64,000 nt of DNA from Treponema sp. Marseille-Q4130 (GTDB taxonomy: Bacteria > Spirochaetota > Spirochaetia > Treponematales > Treponemataceae), in the NCBI RefSeq assembly GCF_014334325.1, contig NZ_JACSET010000001.1:155777-219776 (forward strand), written 5' to 3'. The position numbers were made by a program, and so were the translations under genes. Under the pieces are notes generated by a model that was not told the origin of the DNA, did not search any database, and was given only the letters and a program-made list of their open reading frames with translations. Within the stretch, counting starts at the first letter, position 1. Every line of letters starts with the position of its first letter. Below, one piece after another: positions 52,473 through 61,385 of this stretch.

Positions 52473-53304
52473 TTTGAAACGGCGCTCTTTTTTTACGATA
52501 GAGATCGTCTATCTGTTTGCCGTGATTTTGTTCATCCTCGTTTTGTTTCCGTTTTATTGGATCTTCGTTACGTCCTTTAAAGAAACGCTTGCGGTATACG
52601 AATTGCCGCCTCGTCTTATTCCTCGATCATTCGATTTGAGCAATTACCTCCGCTCTTTCACCCAATACAATGTGGGAATGTATTTTATCAACAGCCTAAA
52701 AGCGACGATCGCGACGGTCGTCTTTACGACGTTTTTTGCAAGCTGCGCCGCATTTGCGCTCGCGCGTCTCAATTTTAAAGGCAAAAAAACGATACAGCGA
52801 TTTCTCGGCGTAACGCAGATGTTCCCCGTCGTGGTGCTCTTGGTGCCGCTCTTTCTTTTGTGTAACAGATTTCATCTTTACAATACGCTTCCGTCGATCG
52901 TCATCCCGTATGTCGCGCTGCAGTTTCCCGTTTCGATTATCCTGCAGTCGACCTATTACAGAGATGTTCCCGACGCGCTCGAAGAAGCCGCTCGTCTCGA
53001 CGGCTGCAATACGTTTCAAATATTGGCGCACGTTTTTTTTCCGCTCGTTACGCCGGGCATCGTCGCAACAAGTGTGTATACGTTTATTCAAGTGTGGCAG
53101 GAGTTTCTCATCGCGTCGTCGTTTATCACGAGCAGAAATAAATTTACGCTTACCGTCGGCTTGACGACGTTTCGCGGAGACGAAATGACGGACTGGGGCG
53201 CACTCATGGCGACGAGCGTCATCATTGCAGTCCCCGCATTGATTTTGTTTAATCTCGCGCAGGATTTTTTTATCAATAGAGTTGTCGGAAGCGTCAAAGA
53301 ATGA
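52465..53304 (+). CDS. Sugar ABC transporter permease (MalG-like)
   Basis: 279 aa with six membrane helices and the EAA loop EEAARLDGCNTFQILAHVFFPLVTPG. Overlaps the first permease by eight bases and the regulator gene by four, so translation is coupled. No ATP-binding subunit follows anywhere in the operon, so the transporter must use an ATPase encoded elsewhere, as with shared MsiK-type subunits. Confidence 0.92.
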   Translation: MTDLKRRSFFTIEIVYLFAVILFILVLFPFYWIFVTSFKETLAVYELPPRLIPRSFDLSNYLRSFTQYNVGMYFINSLKATIATVVFTTFFASCAAFALARLNFKGKKTIQRFLGVTQMFPVVVLLVPLFLLCNRFHLYNTLPSIVIPYVALQFPVSIILQSTYYRDVPDALEEAARLDGCNTFQILAHVFFPLVTPGIVATSVYTFIQVWQEFLIASSFITSRNKFTLTVGLTTFRGDEMTDWGALMATSVIIAVPALILFNLAQDFFINRVVGSVKE

Positions 53305-54236
53305 CGGACGATGAAAAGCTGCTCGATATCGCGATCGATTATTATATCAGAAAAAAAACACAAGCGGAGATCGCCGCGGCGTATAAGGTGTCGCACGTGC
53401 AGATCGGAAATTATCTGAAAGAGGCGCAGCGGAAAGGCATCGTTACGATTTCGGTAAATCTTCCGGTGAGTAAAGACGAAACGGACAACCTGAACGAGCT
53501 TTTTAAAACGATTTTTCATATAAAAAATATCGTGCTCGTGCAGGGCAGCGACAATTCGGATAAAGCGCTCGAGCGCGTTGCGGAAAAAGCCGCTTCGTAT
53601 ATGCTCGAAACGCTTCCGAATAACGTGTCGAGCATCGGTATCGGCTGGGGTAAGACGATGCACGATGTGACGCTTGTAAAAAATCGGGGAGAGCGGAAAT
53701 CGAATTGGGTATATTACCCAGCGTGCCTGCTCGAAGCCGACGGCGATAATCCGTATTTCGATACGGTGCGCCTTACCCGTAACCTTGCACAAAATTGGGG
53801 AGGCAAAGTCGACGGCGCTTTCATAGATCGTTTGCTTATCGAAAGGAAATTCCCCGACCGGCGGATCGCGTTGAAAGAAAACGGCGCATGGCGGTCGCTT
53901 CATGTCCTTGTTGCGGGATTGGGATGCGCGACGAGCCGCTTTCCTTCGCAGCGCGAGGGGATGTTTACGAGCGAAGTGTTTAAGGAAATCAACACGAAAA
54001 ATATCGTCGGCGATATCCTTCACAATTATTACGATATCGACGGCAATCTGTATACGATCGCAGGCAACGAAATACTCATCCCCGTCGACGATATCGCCCG
54101 CGTTCCGTGGGTCGTCGCGGTCGCGTGCGGTTTTACAAAAGTGGAAAGCATCATCGGCGGTTTGCGTACCGGTCTTATCGATACGCTCGTAACGGATATT
54201 CAGACGGCGCATCACGTCATCGATTATTTAAAATGA
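53301..54236 (+). CDS. SorC-family sugar-sensing transcriptional regulator
   Basis: 311 aa. N-terminal helix-turn-helix (IRKKTQAEIAAAYKVSHVQIGNYLKEAQRKGIVTISV) followed by a SorC/DeoR-like sugar-phosphate-binding domain (ALERVAEKAASYMLETLPNNVSSIGIGWGKTM, GCATSRFPSQREGM, VPWVVAVACGFTKVESIIGGLRTGLIDTLVTD). Such proteins are released from DNA by phosphorylated sugars. It sits inside the operon and most likely controls it through the palindrome at 49853-49872. Confidence 0.88.
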   Translation: MTDDEKLLDIAIDYYIRKKTQAEIAAAYKVSHVQIGNYLKEAQRKGIVTISVNLPVSKDETDNLNELFKTIFHIKNIVLVQGSDNSDKALERVAEKAASYMLETLPNNVSSIGIGWGKTMHDVTLVKNRGERKSNWVYYPACLLEADGDNPYFDTVRLTRNLAQNWGGKVDGAFIDRLLIERKFPDRRIALKENGAWRSLHVLVAGLGCATSRFPSQREGMFTSEVFKEINTKNIVGDILHNYYDIDGNLYTIAGNEILIPVDDIARVPWVVAVACGFTKVESIIGGLRTGLIDTLVTDIQTAHHVIDYLK

Positions 54237-54274
54237 CTGCCCGAGCGCGCGGCACACACGGGAGGATGCAGTCG

Positions 54275-54856
54275 ATGGAAAGGTTTCTCATCGTCGTCGC
54301 AGGAAAGGCGGGAAGCGGAAAGACGACGCTTGCAAAAAAGCTTGCCGCTTTGCTCGGCTTACCGTATTTCGATTACGATACGCTCGTGCAGCCATTCCTC
54401 GAAGCGATAGAACAGAAGTACGGCATCGGAGAAGACGGCAGAAATCGATTTTACCGATCGTGGCGGAGCGCGAGCTACCGCACGCTGTGGGATGTTGTTT
54501 TGGAAAATATCCGGCTCGGACAAAGCGCCATTCTGTCGGCGCCGCTTTCCGAAGAGTTGCGCGATGCGGATTATCCCGAAAAGCTCTTTGCAAAATCGGG
54601 AACGCCGTTTTCGCTTTTGCTGTGCTATATGGCGCCTCCGCCCGATATGCATTATACTATGCTCGCACGGCGCGCGTCGAAGCGGGATTCCGAAGTGCTC
54701 GGCGATCGGAAAAAATTCGATGCTGAGTATGCGGTGCAAAAGCCCGCATGGGATAAAAACTGCGTGCTCCTGCTCGATTCCGGCGACATCGATACGAATA
54801 TGAAGCTCGTATTGCAGGCGATCGAAGAGAGAAATTTTAAAATCGGAGAGAGCTGA
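54275..54856 (+). CDS. P-loop kinase, probably sugar kinase
   Basis: 193 aa. Walker A GKAGSGKTT near residue 10, LPYFDYDTLVQPFLE and a lid-like arginine segment (LARRASKRDSEVLGDRKKF) resemble gluconate/shikimate-type small kinases or AAA-type P-loop kinases. In this operon it most likely phosphorylates the imported sugar or alcohol. The start at 54275 is chosen over 54266 by distance from GGGAGG (54259-54264). Substrate unknown. Confidence 0.72.
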   Translation: MERFLIVVAGKAGSGKTTLAKKLAALLGLPYFDYDTLVQPFLEAIEQKYGIGEDGRNRFYRSWRSASYRTLWDVVLENIRLGQSAILSAPLSEELRDADYPEKLFAKSGTPFSLLLCYMAPPPDMHYTMLARRASKRDSEVLGDRKKFDAEYAVQKPAWDKNCVLLLDSGDIDTNMKLVLQAIEERNFKIGES

Positions 54857-54969
54857 TCCGTATTTCGATTTTTCGGCGTCTGCGAAAGTCATCCGACGCA
54901 AAACTGCAGTCGGCATTTTTTCAGCGAAAGCTGCAAAGATTGTTTTGAACATATTTTTTGGAGGTATAT

Positions 54970-55830
54970 ATGGCATTGGTAACGATGAAGTATGAAATGA
55001 CGAAAGCGGAAAAAGGAAATTACGCCGTTCCCGCGTTTAACTTTTTTTCGTTTTCGAATCTTATCGGCATCGCACAAGGAGCGAAAAATAAAAACAGCCC
55101 CGTCATTGCGATGGCAACGGTAAACGGCATGAAGATCATGGGCGAAAAAGCGACGGTGAAGATGTGCGAAGGCGTTTCCGAAGATTACGGGATCAATATG
55201 GTACTGCACCTCGATCACTGTCAAGATTACGACATGATCCGCCGCTGCATCGACAACGGTTTTACATCGGTCATGATCGATGCGTCTTCGAAAAGCTATC
55301 AGGAAAACGTCGACATCACTTCCCGCGTCGTCGAATACGCTTCCAAGTACGGCGTAACGGTTGAAGCGGAACTCGGTCACGTCGGCGGAAAAGAAGACGA
55401 CATCTCGGTTGATGAAATGTCCGCGCTTTTTACGCAGCCTGAAGAAGCGGTCAAATTCGTCAACGCGACGCACGTCGATTGCCTCGCCGTCGCAGTCGGA
55501 ACCGTACACGGTTTTTACAAAGCGACGCCCAAACTCGATTTTCCGCGCATTGCAAAGATCCACGAATTGCTTCCGAACGTTCCGCTCGTGCTGCACGGCG
55601 GGACGGGTGTGCCCTATGACGACTTCCGCGAATCGATCAAACGCGGCGTGCGCAAAATCAATATCGGTACGGAATTCAAAGTGCACGGCGTTTTCGACGT
55701 TGCAAAAAAAGGATTTGCGGAATCGCAGAGCGAAGATCCGCGCGCCGTTGCAAAGCCGGTTATCGCAAAGTGCGCGTCCATCGCCGAAGAATTGATCGAC
55801 GTGATGGGCAGCGCGAATAAAGCGGGCTGA
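54970..55830 (+). CDS. Class II fructose-bisphosphate/ketose-bisphosphate aldolase
   Basis: 286 aa zinc aldolase. Zinc and active site segments: LHLDHCQD, EAELGHVGGKED, VGTVHGFY and LHGGTGVP. This length and the pattern fit FbaA-II/GatY-type enzymes that split fructose 1,6- or tagatose 1,6-bisphosphate. With PfkB next door it would cleave the product of that kinase. GGAGG is eight bases before the ATG at 54970. Confidence 0.9.
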   Translation: MALVTMKYEMTKAEKGNYAVPAFNFFSFSNLIGIAQGAKNKNSPVIAMATVNGMKIMGEKATVKMCEGVSEDYGINMVLHLDHCQDYDMIRRCIDNGFTSVMIDASSKSYQENVDITSRVVEYASKYGVTVEAELGHVGGKEDDISVDEMSALFTQPEEAVKFVNATHVDCLAVAVGTVHGFYKATPKLDFPRIAKIHELLPNVPLVLHGGTGVPYDDFRESIKRGVRKINIGTEFKVHGVFDVAKKGFAESQSEDPRAVAKPVIAKCASIAEELIDVMGSANKAG

Positions 55831-55882
55831 GCCGAATTGCCGCTTGGGTATGCCGTGTTTTAATAATTTCGAGGATAATACT

Positions 55883-56800
55883 ATGAGCGAAAAAACTGTG
55901 CTTGTCGTCTGTTTGAATCCGACATTTGAATTGACCGTCATACTCGATTCGTTTTATGAAAACGAAGTGAACCGCAGCGGCAATTATTTTACCTTTCCTT
56001 CGGGAAAGGGCGTAAATGTCACACGCGTGCTGACTCAGCTCGGCACGCGTGCGACTGCGTTGACGCATCTCGGCGGAAACGGAGTGCAGGAATTTATCGA
56101 CCTGTGCGATGCGGAGCATATCAAGCTCGCGTATTTTACGACGGAGAGTCCCATCCGCACGTGCATCAATATCGTCAACAATGAAAAAAAGACGAGCACG
56201 GAAATCGTGGAGGAGCCGCTGCCGGTAGAAGAAGGCGCCGGAGCGCGCGCGTTCGATTTATTCGATTCGCTCATTCCGGACACCGACGCTCTCATCATTA
56301 CCGGCACTCGCGCCCGAGGTTACGGAGCCGATCTCTATCCGCGCATGGTGCAGCGGGCAAAAGAAAAGGGGAAACTCGTCGTACTCGATATGCGCGGAGA
56401 CGACTTACGGAATTCGCTTGCCGCTCGTCCCGATGTCATCAAGCCGAATCTTTCCGAATTGATGGCGACAGTGGAAAACGGACGCATCGTTTTGGAAAAC
56501 GAAAATTCCGATGCGCTCTTTGAAACCGTTCGTTCGGTTACGAAAAACATATTCGATACCTACGGGGCGAAGAGCGTCATAAGCCGCGGCAAATTCGATA
56601 CGTGGGTGTATGACGGAAGCGAGTTTTTCGCTCTCCCGAATAAAGACGTACCCGTCGTCAATACGATAGGCTGCGGAGACGCGCTCACGGCCGGCATGAC
56701 GCATCGCCTGCTTTCGGGCGATGCGCTGAAAGACGCTGTGAGCTTCGGTATGGAGTGCGCGCTGAAAAATGCGCAGTCGCTTCGGCACGGATTGCAGTGA
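55883..56800 (+). CDS. PfkB-family sugar kinase (1-phosphofructokinase/tagatose-6-phosphate kinase type)
   Basis: 305 aa. N-terminal PfkB signature region (FPSGKGVNVTRVLTQLG) and C-terminal NTIGCGDALTAGM with the catalytic Asp are intact. PfkB kinases add the second phosphate that makes a bisphosphate for the class II aldolase upstream. It is the last gene of the sugar operon. The hairpin AGAGACTCCG/CGGAGCCTCT (56818-56852) follows, but without a clear T-run. Confidence 0.9.
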   Translation: MSEKTVLVVCLNPTFELTVILDSFYENEVNRSGNYFTFPSGKGVNVTRVLTQLGTRATALTHLGGNGVQEFIDLCDAEHIKLAYFTTESPIRTCINIVNNEKKTSTEIVEEPLPVEEGAGARAFDLFDSLIPDTDALIITGTRARGYGADLYPRMVQRAKEKGKLVVLDMRGDDLRNSLAARPDVIKPNLSELMATVENGRIVLENENSDALFETVRSVTKNIFDTYGAKSVISRGKFDTWVYDGSEFFALPNKDVPVVNTIGCGDALTAGMTHRLLSGDALKDAVSFGMECALKNAQSLRHGLQ

Positions 56801-56817
56801 CGGACGGACATAAAAAT

Positions 56818-56872
56818 AGAGACTCCGAACAGCAACGCCACCCGGAGCCTCTACCGTCCAACATAGTTGGAC
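56818..56872 (+). terminator. Tandem hairpins after the sugar operon
   Basis: AGAGACTCCG (56818-56827) with CGGAGCCTCT (56843-56852), then GTCCAAC-ATA-GTTGGAC (56856-56872). They may end or stabilise the operon mRNA. There is no T-run after them. Confidence 0.45.
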
Positions 56873-56895
56873 ATCGGAGAGAGTTTATCAGCTTA

Positions 56896-56925
56896 TTTAC
56901 AAGCTTGCTTAAAATATACTATAGT
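56896..56925 (+). promoter_or_regulatory. Promoter of the NusG-II-like gene, leaderless type
   Basis: TTTACA (56896-56901), 18-base spacer, TATAGT (56920-56925), nine bases to the ATG at 56935. An overlapping TATACT at 56915-56920 is an alternative -10. No good ribosome site (only GGCGG). Confidence 0.5.
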
Positions 56926-56934
56926 GGCGGCGTA

Positions 56935-57327
56935 ATGTCAAGTATTTTTTGTAAGTTTTTTCGGAAAATCAAATTGATCGATATCGCCGTGTTCGCCGTC
57001 TTTGCGGCCGTCACGGTGTATGCGTTTTCGTTTGCGTACAGCGGCGGCGTTGAACGCAGGGAGCTCGTCGTGCATACGCCTCGCGGCATCTTTGCGTACG
57101 ATATGTCGAAAGACAGAATTATCGATATCGAAGGCGCTATCGGCATATCCCGCATCGAAATCTCAGACGGTGCCGCGCGTTTTCTCGATTCCCCTTGTCC
57201 GAATAAAACCTGCGTGCAGTCCATGCCGATACGCGAAACGGGAGAATGGTCTGCGTGCCTTCCGAACCAAGTGTTCCTCAGAATAGAAGGCGGCAGCGCA
57301 GGCTCCGTCGATGCGACGGTGCGCTAG
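56935..57327 (+). CDS. NusG domain II-like membrane-anchored protein
   Basis: 130 aa. One N-terminal membrane helix (LIDIAVFAVFAAVTVYAFSFAY) and a short beta-rich domain (IIDIEGAIGISRIEISDGAARFLDSPCPNKTCV) typical of NusG_II-type proteins. The three Cys (SPCPNKTCV and SACLP) are a family trait. The role is unknown; flavoprotein electron-transport clusters often include one, and ApbE lies 3.3 kb away. Start at 56935; the open frame upstream is not coding. Confidence 0.75.
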   Translation: MSSIFCKFFRKIKLIDIAVFAVFAAVTVYAFSFAYSGGVERRELVVHTPRGIFAYDMSKDRIIDIEGAIGISRIEISDGAARFLDSPCPNKTCVQSMPIRETGEWSACLPNQVFLRIEGGSAGSVDATVR

Positions 57328-57411
57328 AGACCGAACGCAGGGGCGCTGAACGCACGCATAAGTTTTTCGAGCCTTTTGACTGGCTGCATTCGATGACGAT
57401 GCCCTTGACGA

Positions 57412-57454
57412 GTGCCTCCGACAGACGTGCCTCCGACGACGTGCCTACGACGAT
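57412..57454 (+). repeat. Three short tandem repeats upstream of a promoter
   Basis: GTGCCTCCGACAGAC (57412-57426), GTGCCTCCGACGAC (57427-57440) and GTGCCTACGACGAT (57441-57454) follow one another and end exactly at the -35. They could be binding sites for an activator. Confidence 0.55.
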
Positions 57455-57482
57455 TGCTCTTTCCCCCGCGATCCGCTATACT
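57454..57482 (+). promoter_or_regulatory. Promoter of the HTH-receiver gene
   Basis: TTGCTC (57454-57459), 17-base spacer, TATACT (57477-57482). Leader about 24 nt; the ribosome site (GGAT) is weak. The -35 touches the last tandem repeat. Confidence 0.55.
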
Positions 57483-57513
57483 GTACCCTATATCGAAATA
57501 CGGATCTGAGTCT

Positions 57514-58122
57514 ATGGCGAAAAAAATCGAAAAGCCGGTGATATATTCCGCCCTTGAAGTTGCCAACATCTGCGGCGTTGTAAATCAAACGGCGATCAAC
57601 TGGATAAACAGCGGCTATCTCAAAGCCTTCAAAACGCCCGGCGGTCAGTACCGCGTGTACCCCGACGATCTTGCCGATTTTATGAGCGAGCGCAATATGC
57701 ACATCCCGATGAAACTGCTCAGCGCGTGTACGGATCGGGAGTCATACAATTCTTCGACGCTGCTCGTCATTGACGACGATAAAACCTTTAATACGCTCGT
57801 CGCCGATTTTCTTCACGACCGTTTTCCGGATCTTGAGATAATTCAAGCCTTTGACGGCTTCGATGCGGGCGTGCAGCTTTTTTCGAAAAAACCTCGATGT
57901 ATCGTTTTGGATCTCAATCTTCCCGGTATCGACGGCTTCGAGCTTTGCCGCAAAATCAACGCCGACAATTCATACGGAAAACCCGCCGTCATCGTCGTAA
58001 CCGCGCTGGAAAGCAAAGAAGATGAAAACCGCATCGTCGATCTCGGCATCGAAAAATTTTTCCGGAAACCGCTGAAACTCGAATTGCTCGCCGACGCGAT
58101 CGACCGCGTATTCAAAGATTGA
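57514..58122 (+). CDS. Excisionase-type HTH plus response-regulator receiver protein
   Basis: 202 aa with an unusual order: an N-terminal MerR/excisionase-like HTH (about 10-60; YSALEVANICGVVNQTAINWINSGYLKAFKTPGGQYRVYPDDLADFM) and a C-terminal receiver (about 80-200) with the acidic pocket DDDK, phospho-Asp in VLDLNLPG and the Lys in FRKPLK. Most response regulators carry the receiver first. A partner kinase is not nearby. TATACT 30 bases upstream drives it. Confidence 0.85.
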   Translation: MAKKIEKPVIYSALEVANICGVVNQTAINWINSGYLKAFKTPGGQYRVYPDDLADFMSERNMHIPMKLLSACTDRESYNSSTLLVIDDDKTFNTLVADFLHDRFPDLEIIQAFDGFDAGVQLFSKKPRCIVLDLNLPGIDGFELCRKINADNSYGKPAVIVVTALESKEDENRIVDLGIEKFFRKPLKLELLADAIDRVFKD

Positions 58123-58144
58123 TACAAGGATTCATAAGGGCGGC

Positions 58145-58167
58145 TTTTTGCGATTGCATCGCAAAAA
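58145..58167 (+). terminator. Hairpin after the HTH-receiver gene
   Basis: TTTTTGCGAT (58145-58154) and ATCGCAAAAA (58158-58167) form a ten-pair stem with a three-base loop. The U-run on the plus strand is in the stem only, so it works best on the minus strand; a weak terminator. Downstream to 58404 the sequence holds CTCGGTAGTGAGCG (58289-58302), the reverse of a word found at 43671 and 51261. Confidence 0.45.
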
Positions 58168-58367
58168 ACAGGCTTTTCGGGGTTCCGCCTTTCGGCTTCA
58201 TTCCTGCGCTCGCTTTATGCTCGCTTCGGAACTTTCGCCCCTCCAATCCTTGCCGCATTCAATTTTAATAATCGAAGTAAACTCGGTAGTGAGCGAAACA
58301 AACGAAGTAAAGTACGGCTCTATTCGTGCGGAGTGGTTATCTCACATGCCGACTCGTGGTTGTCGAT

Positions 58368-58396
58368 TTGATTATTTTTATATTATATGTGATAAT
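58368..58396 (+). promoter_or_regulatory. aspS promoter, leaderless type
   Basis: TTGATT (58368-58373), 17-base spacer, GATAAT (58391-58396) with TGT before it (extended -10), then eight bases to the ATG at 58405. No ribosome site. Confidence 0.65.
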
Positions 58397-58404
58397 ACCC
58401 CATT

Positions 58405-60249
58405 ATGGAAAATTCAAAACGAAGCGTTACCTGCGGAGAACTGCGCAAAAGCGATGTCGGCAAAACCGTCGTCTTAAACGGCTGGGTACACCGTACGCGT
58501 GATTTGGGCGGCATTTTTTTTATCAGCCTGCGCGACCGCTACGGCATAACGCAAGTGCTCGTCGAACCCGATGCGGCACAAAGCGTCAAAAAAACAGCGG
58601 CTTCGCTCAAAAGCGAATACTGCATTGCAGTACACGGCACCGTTTCCGCGCGGGGCGATAAAGACGTCAACGCCGACATGCCGACGGGTGAAATCGAAGT
58701 TGTCGCGTGCGATATCGAAATTTTTACGGCTTCCGATCCGCTGCCCTTTGCGATCGACGAAGTGCACCAAAAAGACGGAAGTATCGTATTGCCGAATGAA
58801 GATTTGAGGTTAAAATACCGCTATCTCGATTTACGCCGCGCTCCGATGCAGCATCATATCATATTGCGCTCTCAAGTGACTTTCGCCGTCCGCGAATACC
58901 TCACGCAGCAGGGCTTTCTCGAAATAGAAACGCCGACTTTTATTAAATCGACGCCGGAAGGTGCGCGCGATTATCTCGTGCCTTCGCGCGTACATGCGGG
59001 GAAATTTTATTCGCTGCCGCAAAGCCCGCAGCTCTACAAACAGCTTTTGATGGTTTCGGGTTTCGATAAATATTTTCAGATCGCCCGATGTTACCGCGAC
59101 GAAGATGCTCGCGGCGACCGGCAGCCTGAGTTTACGCAGATCGATATGGAGATGAGCTTTACCGACCGCGAAGAAGTGCTCGGCGTAACCGAAGGCATGA
59201 TGGGCTGGGTTTTTAAAAAGACAATGAACGTCGATTTGCCCGCTCGCTTCGACCGGCTTTCGTGGGAGGATGCGTTCGATTTGTACGGTTCGGATAAACC
59301 CGATCTCCGCTTCGGTTTGAAAATGCAGGATGCGGCTTTTATGGCAGAACTATCGGATTTCAACGCGTTCAAAGCGGGAGCTGCAAACTCAGGGCGCGAT
59401 ATCGAACGGCACAAACGCTCGGCGATAAAAGCGCTCGTCGTCAAAAACGTCGCCGACAAGTACAGCCGGAAAATGATCGAAGCGCTCGAAGCGGTCGCAA
59501 AGACGTATAAAGCGAAGGGGCTCGCGTGGATGAAAGTCGACGGTGAGGGCGCGTTCGAAGGCGGCATCTCTAAATTCTACGCGGGCAAAGAAAAAGATAT
59601 TTGCGAAAAGTTCGGCGCCGAAAAAAACGATTTGCTTTTGTTTGTGAGCGACGAAAGATGGCAGACCGCCTGTGTCGCCCTCGGTGCCGTGCGCAAGCAG
59701 CTCGGTAAAGAGCTCGGCCTCTATGATCCCTCCGATCGGTTTCACTTTGTGTGGATTATCGACTTTCCGTATTTTGCATGGAACGAAGACGAGGGCAAAT
59801 GGGAAACGGAACATCACATGTTTACGCTTCCGCAAAAAAAATATTGGGACACGCTCGAAAGCGATCCGGGTGTCGTCAAAGGCGATCTCTACGATTTGGT
59901 GCTCAACGGCTACGAACTTGCATCCGGTTCCATGCGTATCAACGATCCCGAACTGCAAAAACGTATTTTTAAAATCGTCGGCTACAGCGAAGAGCGCGCG
60001 CAAAAAGCGTTCGGTTTTCTCGTGCGCGCATTTCAATTCGGCGCTCCTCCGCACGGCGGCATCGCACCGGGTCTCGACCGCCTCATCATGCTCATGGAAG
60101 GGGAAGAGAGCATCCACGAAGTGATCGCTTTTCCGAAAAACAATTTGGCCGCTTCTCCGATGGACGAAAGTCCGAGCGAAGTGGAGCGGATGCAGCTCGA
60201 TGAACTGCATATCGCGGTGACCGAAAAGGAAGATGCAAAAGACGTATGA
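58405..60249 (+). CDS. aspS: Aspartyl-tRNA synthetase
   Basis: 614 aa, bacterial type with N-terminal OB fold (VVLNGWVHRTRDLGGIFFISLRDRYG), class II core with motif 2 (ARCYRDEDARGDRQPEFTQID), a GAD insertion domain and motif 3 (GIAPGLDRLIMLM). It charges tRNA-Asp. The gene overlaps apbE by four bases. The start at 58405 gives the normal N-terminus and lies eight bases after a -10 box. Confidence 0.96.
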   Translation: MENSKRSVTCGELRKSDVGKTVVLNGWVHRTRDLGGIFFISLRDRYGITQVLVEPDAAQSVKKTAASLKSEYCIAVHGTVSARGDKDVNADMPTGEIEVVACDIEIFTASDPLPFAIDEVHQKDGSIVLPNEDLRLKYRYLDLRRAPMQHHIILRSQVTFAVREYLTQQGFLEIETPTFIKSTPEGARDYLVPSRVHAGKFYSLPQSPQLYKQLLMVSGFDKYFQIARCYRDEDARGDRQPEFTQIDMEMSFTDREEVLGVTEGMMGWVFKKTMNVDLPARFDRLSWEDAFDLYGSDKPDLRFGLKMQDAAFMAELSDFNAFKAGAANSGRDIERHKRSAIKALVVKNVADKYSRKMIEALEAVAKTYKAKGLAWMKVDGEGAFEGGISKFYAGKEKDICEKFGAEKNDLLLFVSDERWQTACVALGAVRKQLGKELGLYDPSDRFHFVWIIDFPYFAWNEDEGKWETEHHMFTLPQKKYWDTLESDPGVVKGDLYDLVLNGYELASGSMRINDPELQKRIFKIVGYSEERAQKAFGFLVRAFQFGAPPHGGIAPGLDRLIMLMEGEESIHEVIAFPKNNLAASPMDESPSEVERMQLDELHIAVTEKEDAKDV

Positions 60250-61382
60250 AAAACGTTTTCGATTTTAATAAGATCGGAGAAAATCGCGCTTTAATAAAAC
60301 GCTGTTTCGGAGTGCCTTTGTTCAGACAATATTTTCAAAAAGCGATATTCGCCTTATTAATTATTATTTTTTCTACTTGCTTTACTTCCTGCGAGCGTTC
60401 CGAGGGGCCGCGTACCGAAGCGCTTATGGGAACAGTATGCACGGTGAACGCGTACGACGACGGCACGAAATCGCTGTATGACGAACTCTTTGCGCGGCTG
60501 CATGAAATCGATGAAACATTCAGCGTCACTATCGAATCGTCGGAAATCTCGGCGATAAATAAAGCTGCCGGTGAACGAAGCGTTTCCGTTTCTTCCGATA
60601 CGGCTTACGTCGTCAAAGCGGCGCTTTCTTACGCGGAACTCACCGACGGCGCATTCGATCCGACTGTCGGTCCGCTCGTAAAGATTTGGGGCATCAACAC
60701 CGATCACGCGCGTGTGCCCGCGCAGAGCGAAATCGATGCGGTGCTGCCCTTGATAAACTGGCGCGATGTTTCCGCAGCGGACGATAATACCGTCATGCTC
60801 AAACGGCGCGGTATGGCGCTCGATTTGGGCGGCATCGTCAAAGGCTACGCTGCAGACGAATTGACGAAAATTTTAAAAGCGCGAAAAGTACGCCGCGCCA
60901 TCGTCGATTTGGGCGGCAACATCTTCGTGTACGGCAAAAAAAAGGACGGCTCTCCGTGGCGTGTCGGCATTAAAGATCCGAACGATCCCGAAGGTGTGCC
61001 GGCTATCGTTTTGAATGTGGCAAATTCGACGATCGTGACGAGCGGCGTCTACGAGCGTTTTTTTACGGAAAACGGCGTACGCTATCATCACATACTCGAT
61101 GCAAAAACGGGATACCCCGCCTCAAGCGGTTTGCTTTCTTCGACGATCGTATGCGAATCGAGCATGGCGGCGGACGCGCTTTCGACGAGCGTTTTCGTGC
61201 TCGGCAAAGAAAGCGGTATGGAGCTGCTGCACAGGATACAGTCGTCGGCCGGTACGCCTCTTGCCGAGATTCCGGGGCTTCACGCGCAAGTGCTCGGCAT
61301 ATTTATCGAAGAGGACGGAAGCGTAAGCGCATCGAAAGCGCTTGAAGGTTCGCTCGAAGCGGCTGCCGTAACGTTCGAATAG
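60246..61382 (+). CDS. apbE: FAD:protein FMN transferase lipoprotein
   Basis: 378 aa. N-terminal hydrophobic stretch with a lipoprotein Cys (ALLIIIFSTCFTSCERSEG). The catalytic domain has ALMGTVCTVNAYD, DLGGIVKGYAADEL, VDLGGNIFVYG and HHILDAKTGYPASSGLLS, which hold the FAD-binding and Mg-binding positions. ApbE transfers FMN from FAD to Thr in the sequence DxxxGAT; the reductase at 36355 carries DAVAGATIS and is the evident substrate. ATGA overlap with aspS. Confidence 0.93.
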   Translation: MKNVFDFNKIGENRALIKRCFGVPLFRQYFQKAIFALLIIIFSTCFTSCERSEGPRTEALMGTVCTVNAYDDGTKSLYDELFARLHEIDETFSVTIESSEISAINKAAGERSVSVSSDTAYVVKAALSYAELTDGAFDPTVGPLVKIWGINTDHARVPAQSEIDAVLPLINWRDVSAADDNTVMLKRRGMALDLGGIVKGYAADELTKILKARKVRRAIVDLGGNIFVYGKKKDGSPWRVGIKDPNDPEGVPAIVLNVANSTIVTSGVYERFFTENGVRYHHILDAKTGYPASSGLLSSTIVCESSMAADALSTSVFVLGKESGMELLHRIQSSAGTPLAEIPGLHAQVLGIFIEEDGSVSASKALEGSLEAAAVTFE

Positions 61383-61385
61383 CCG

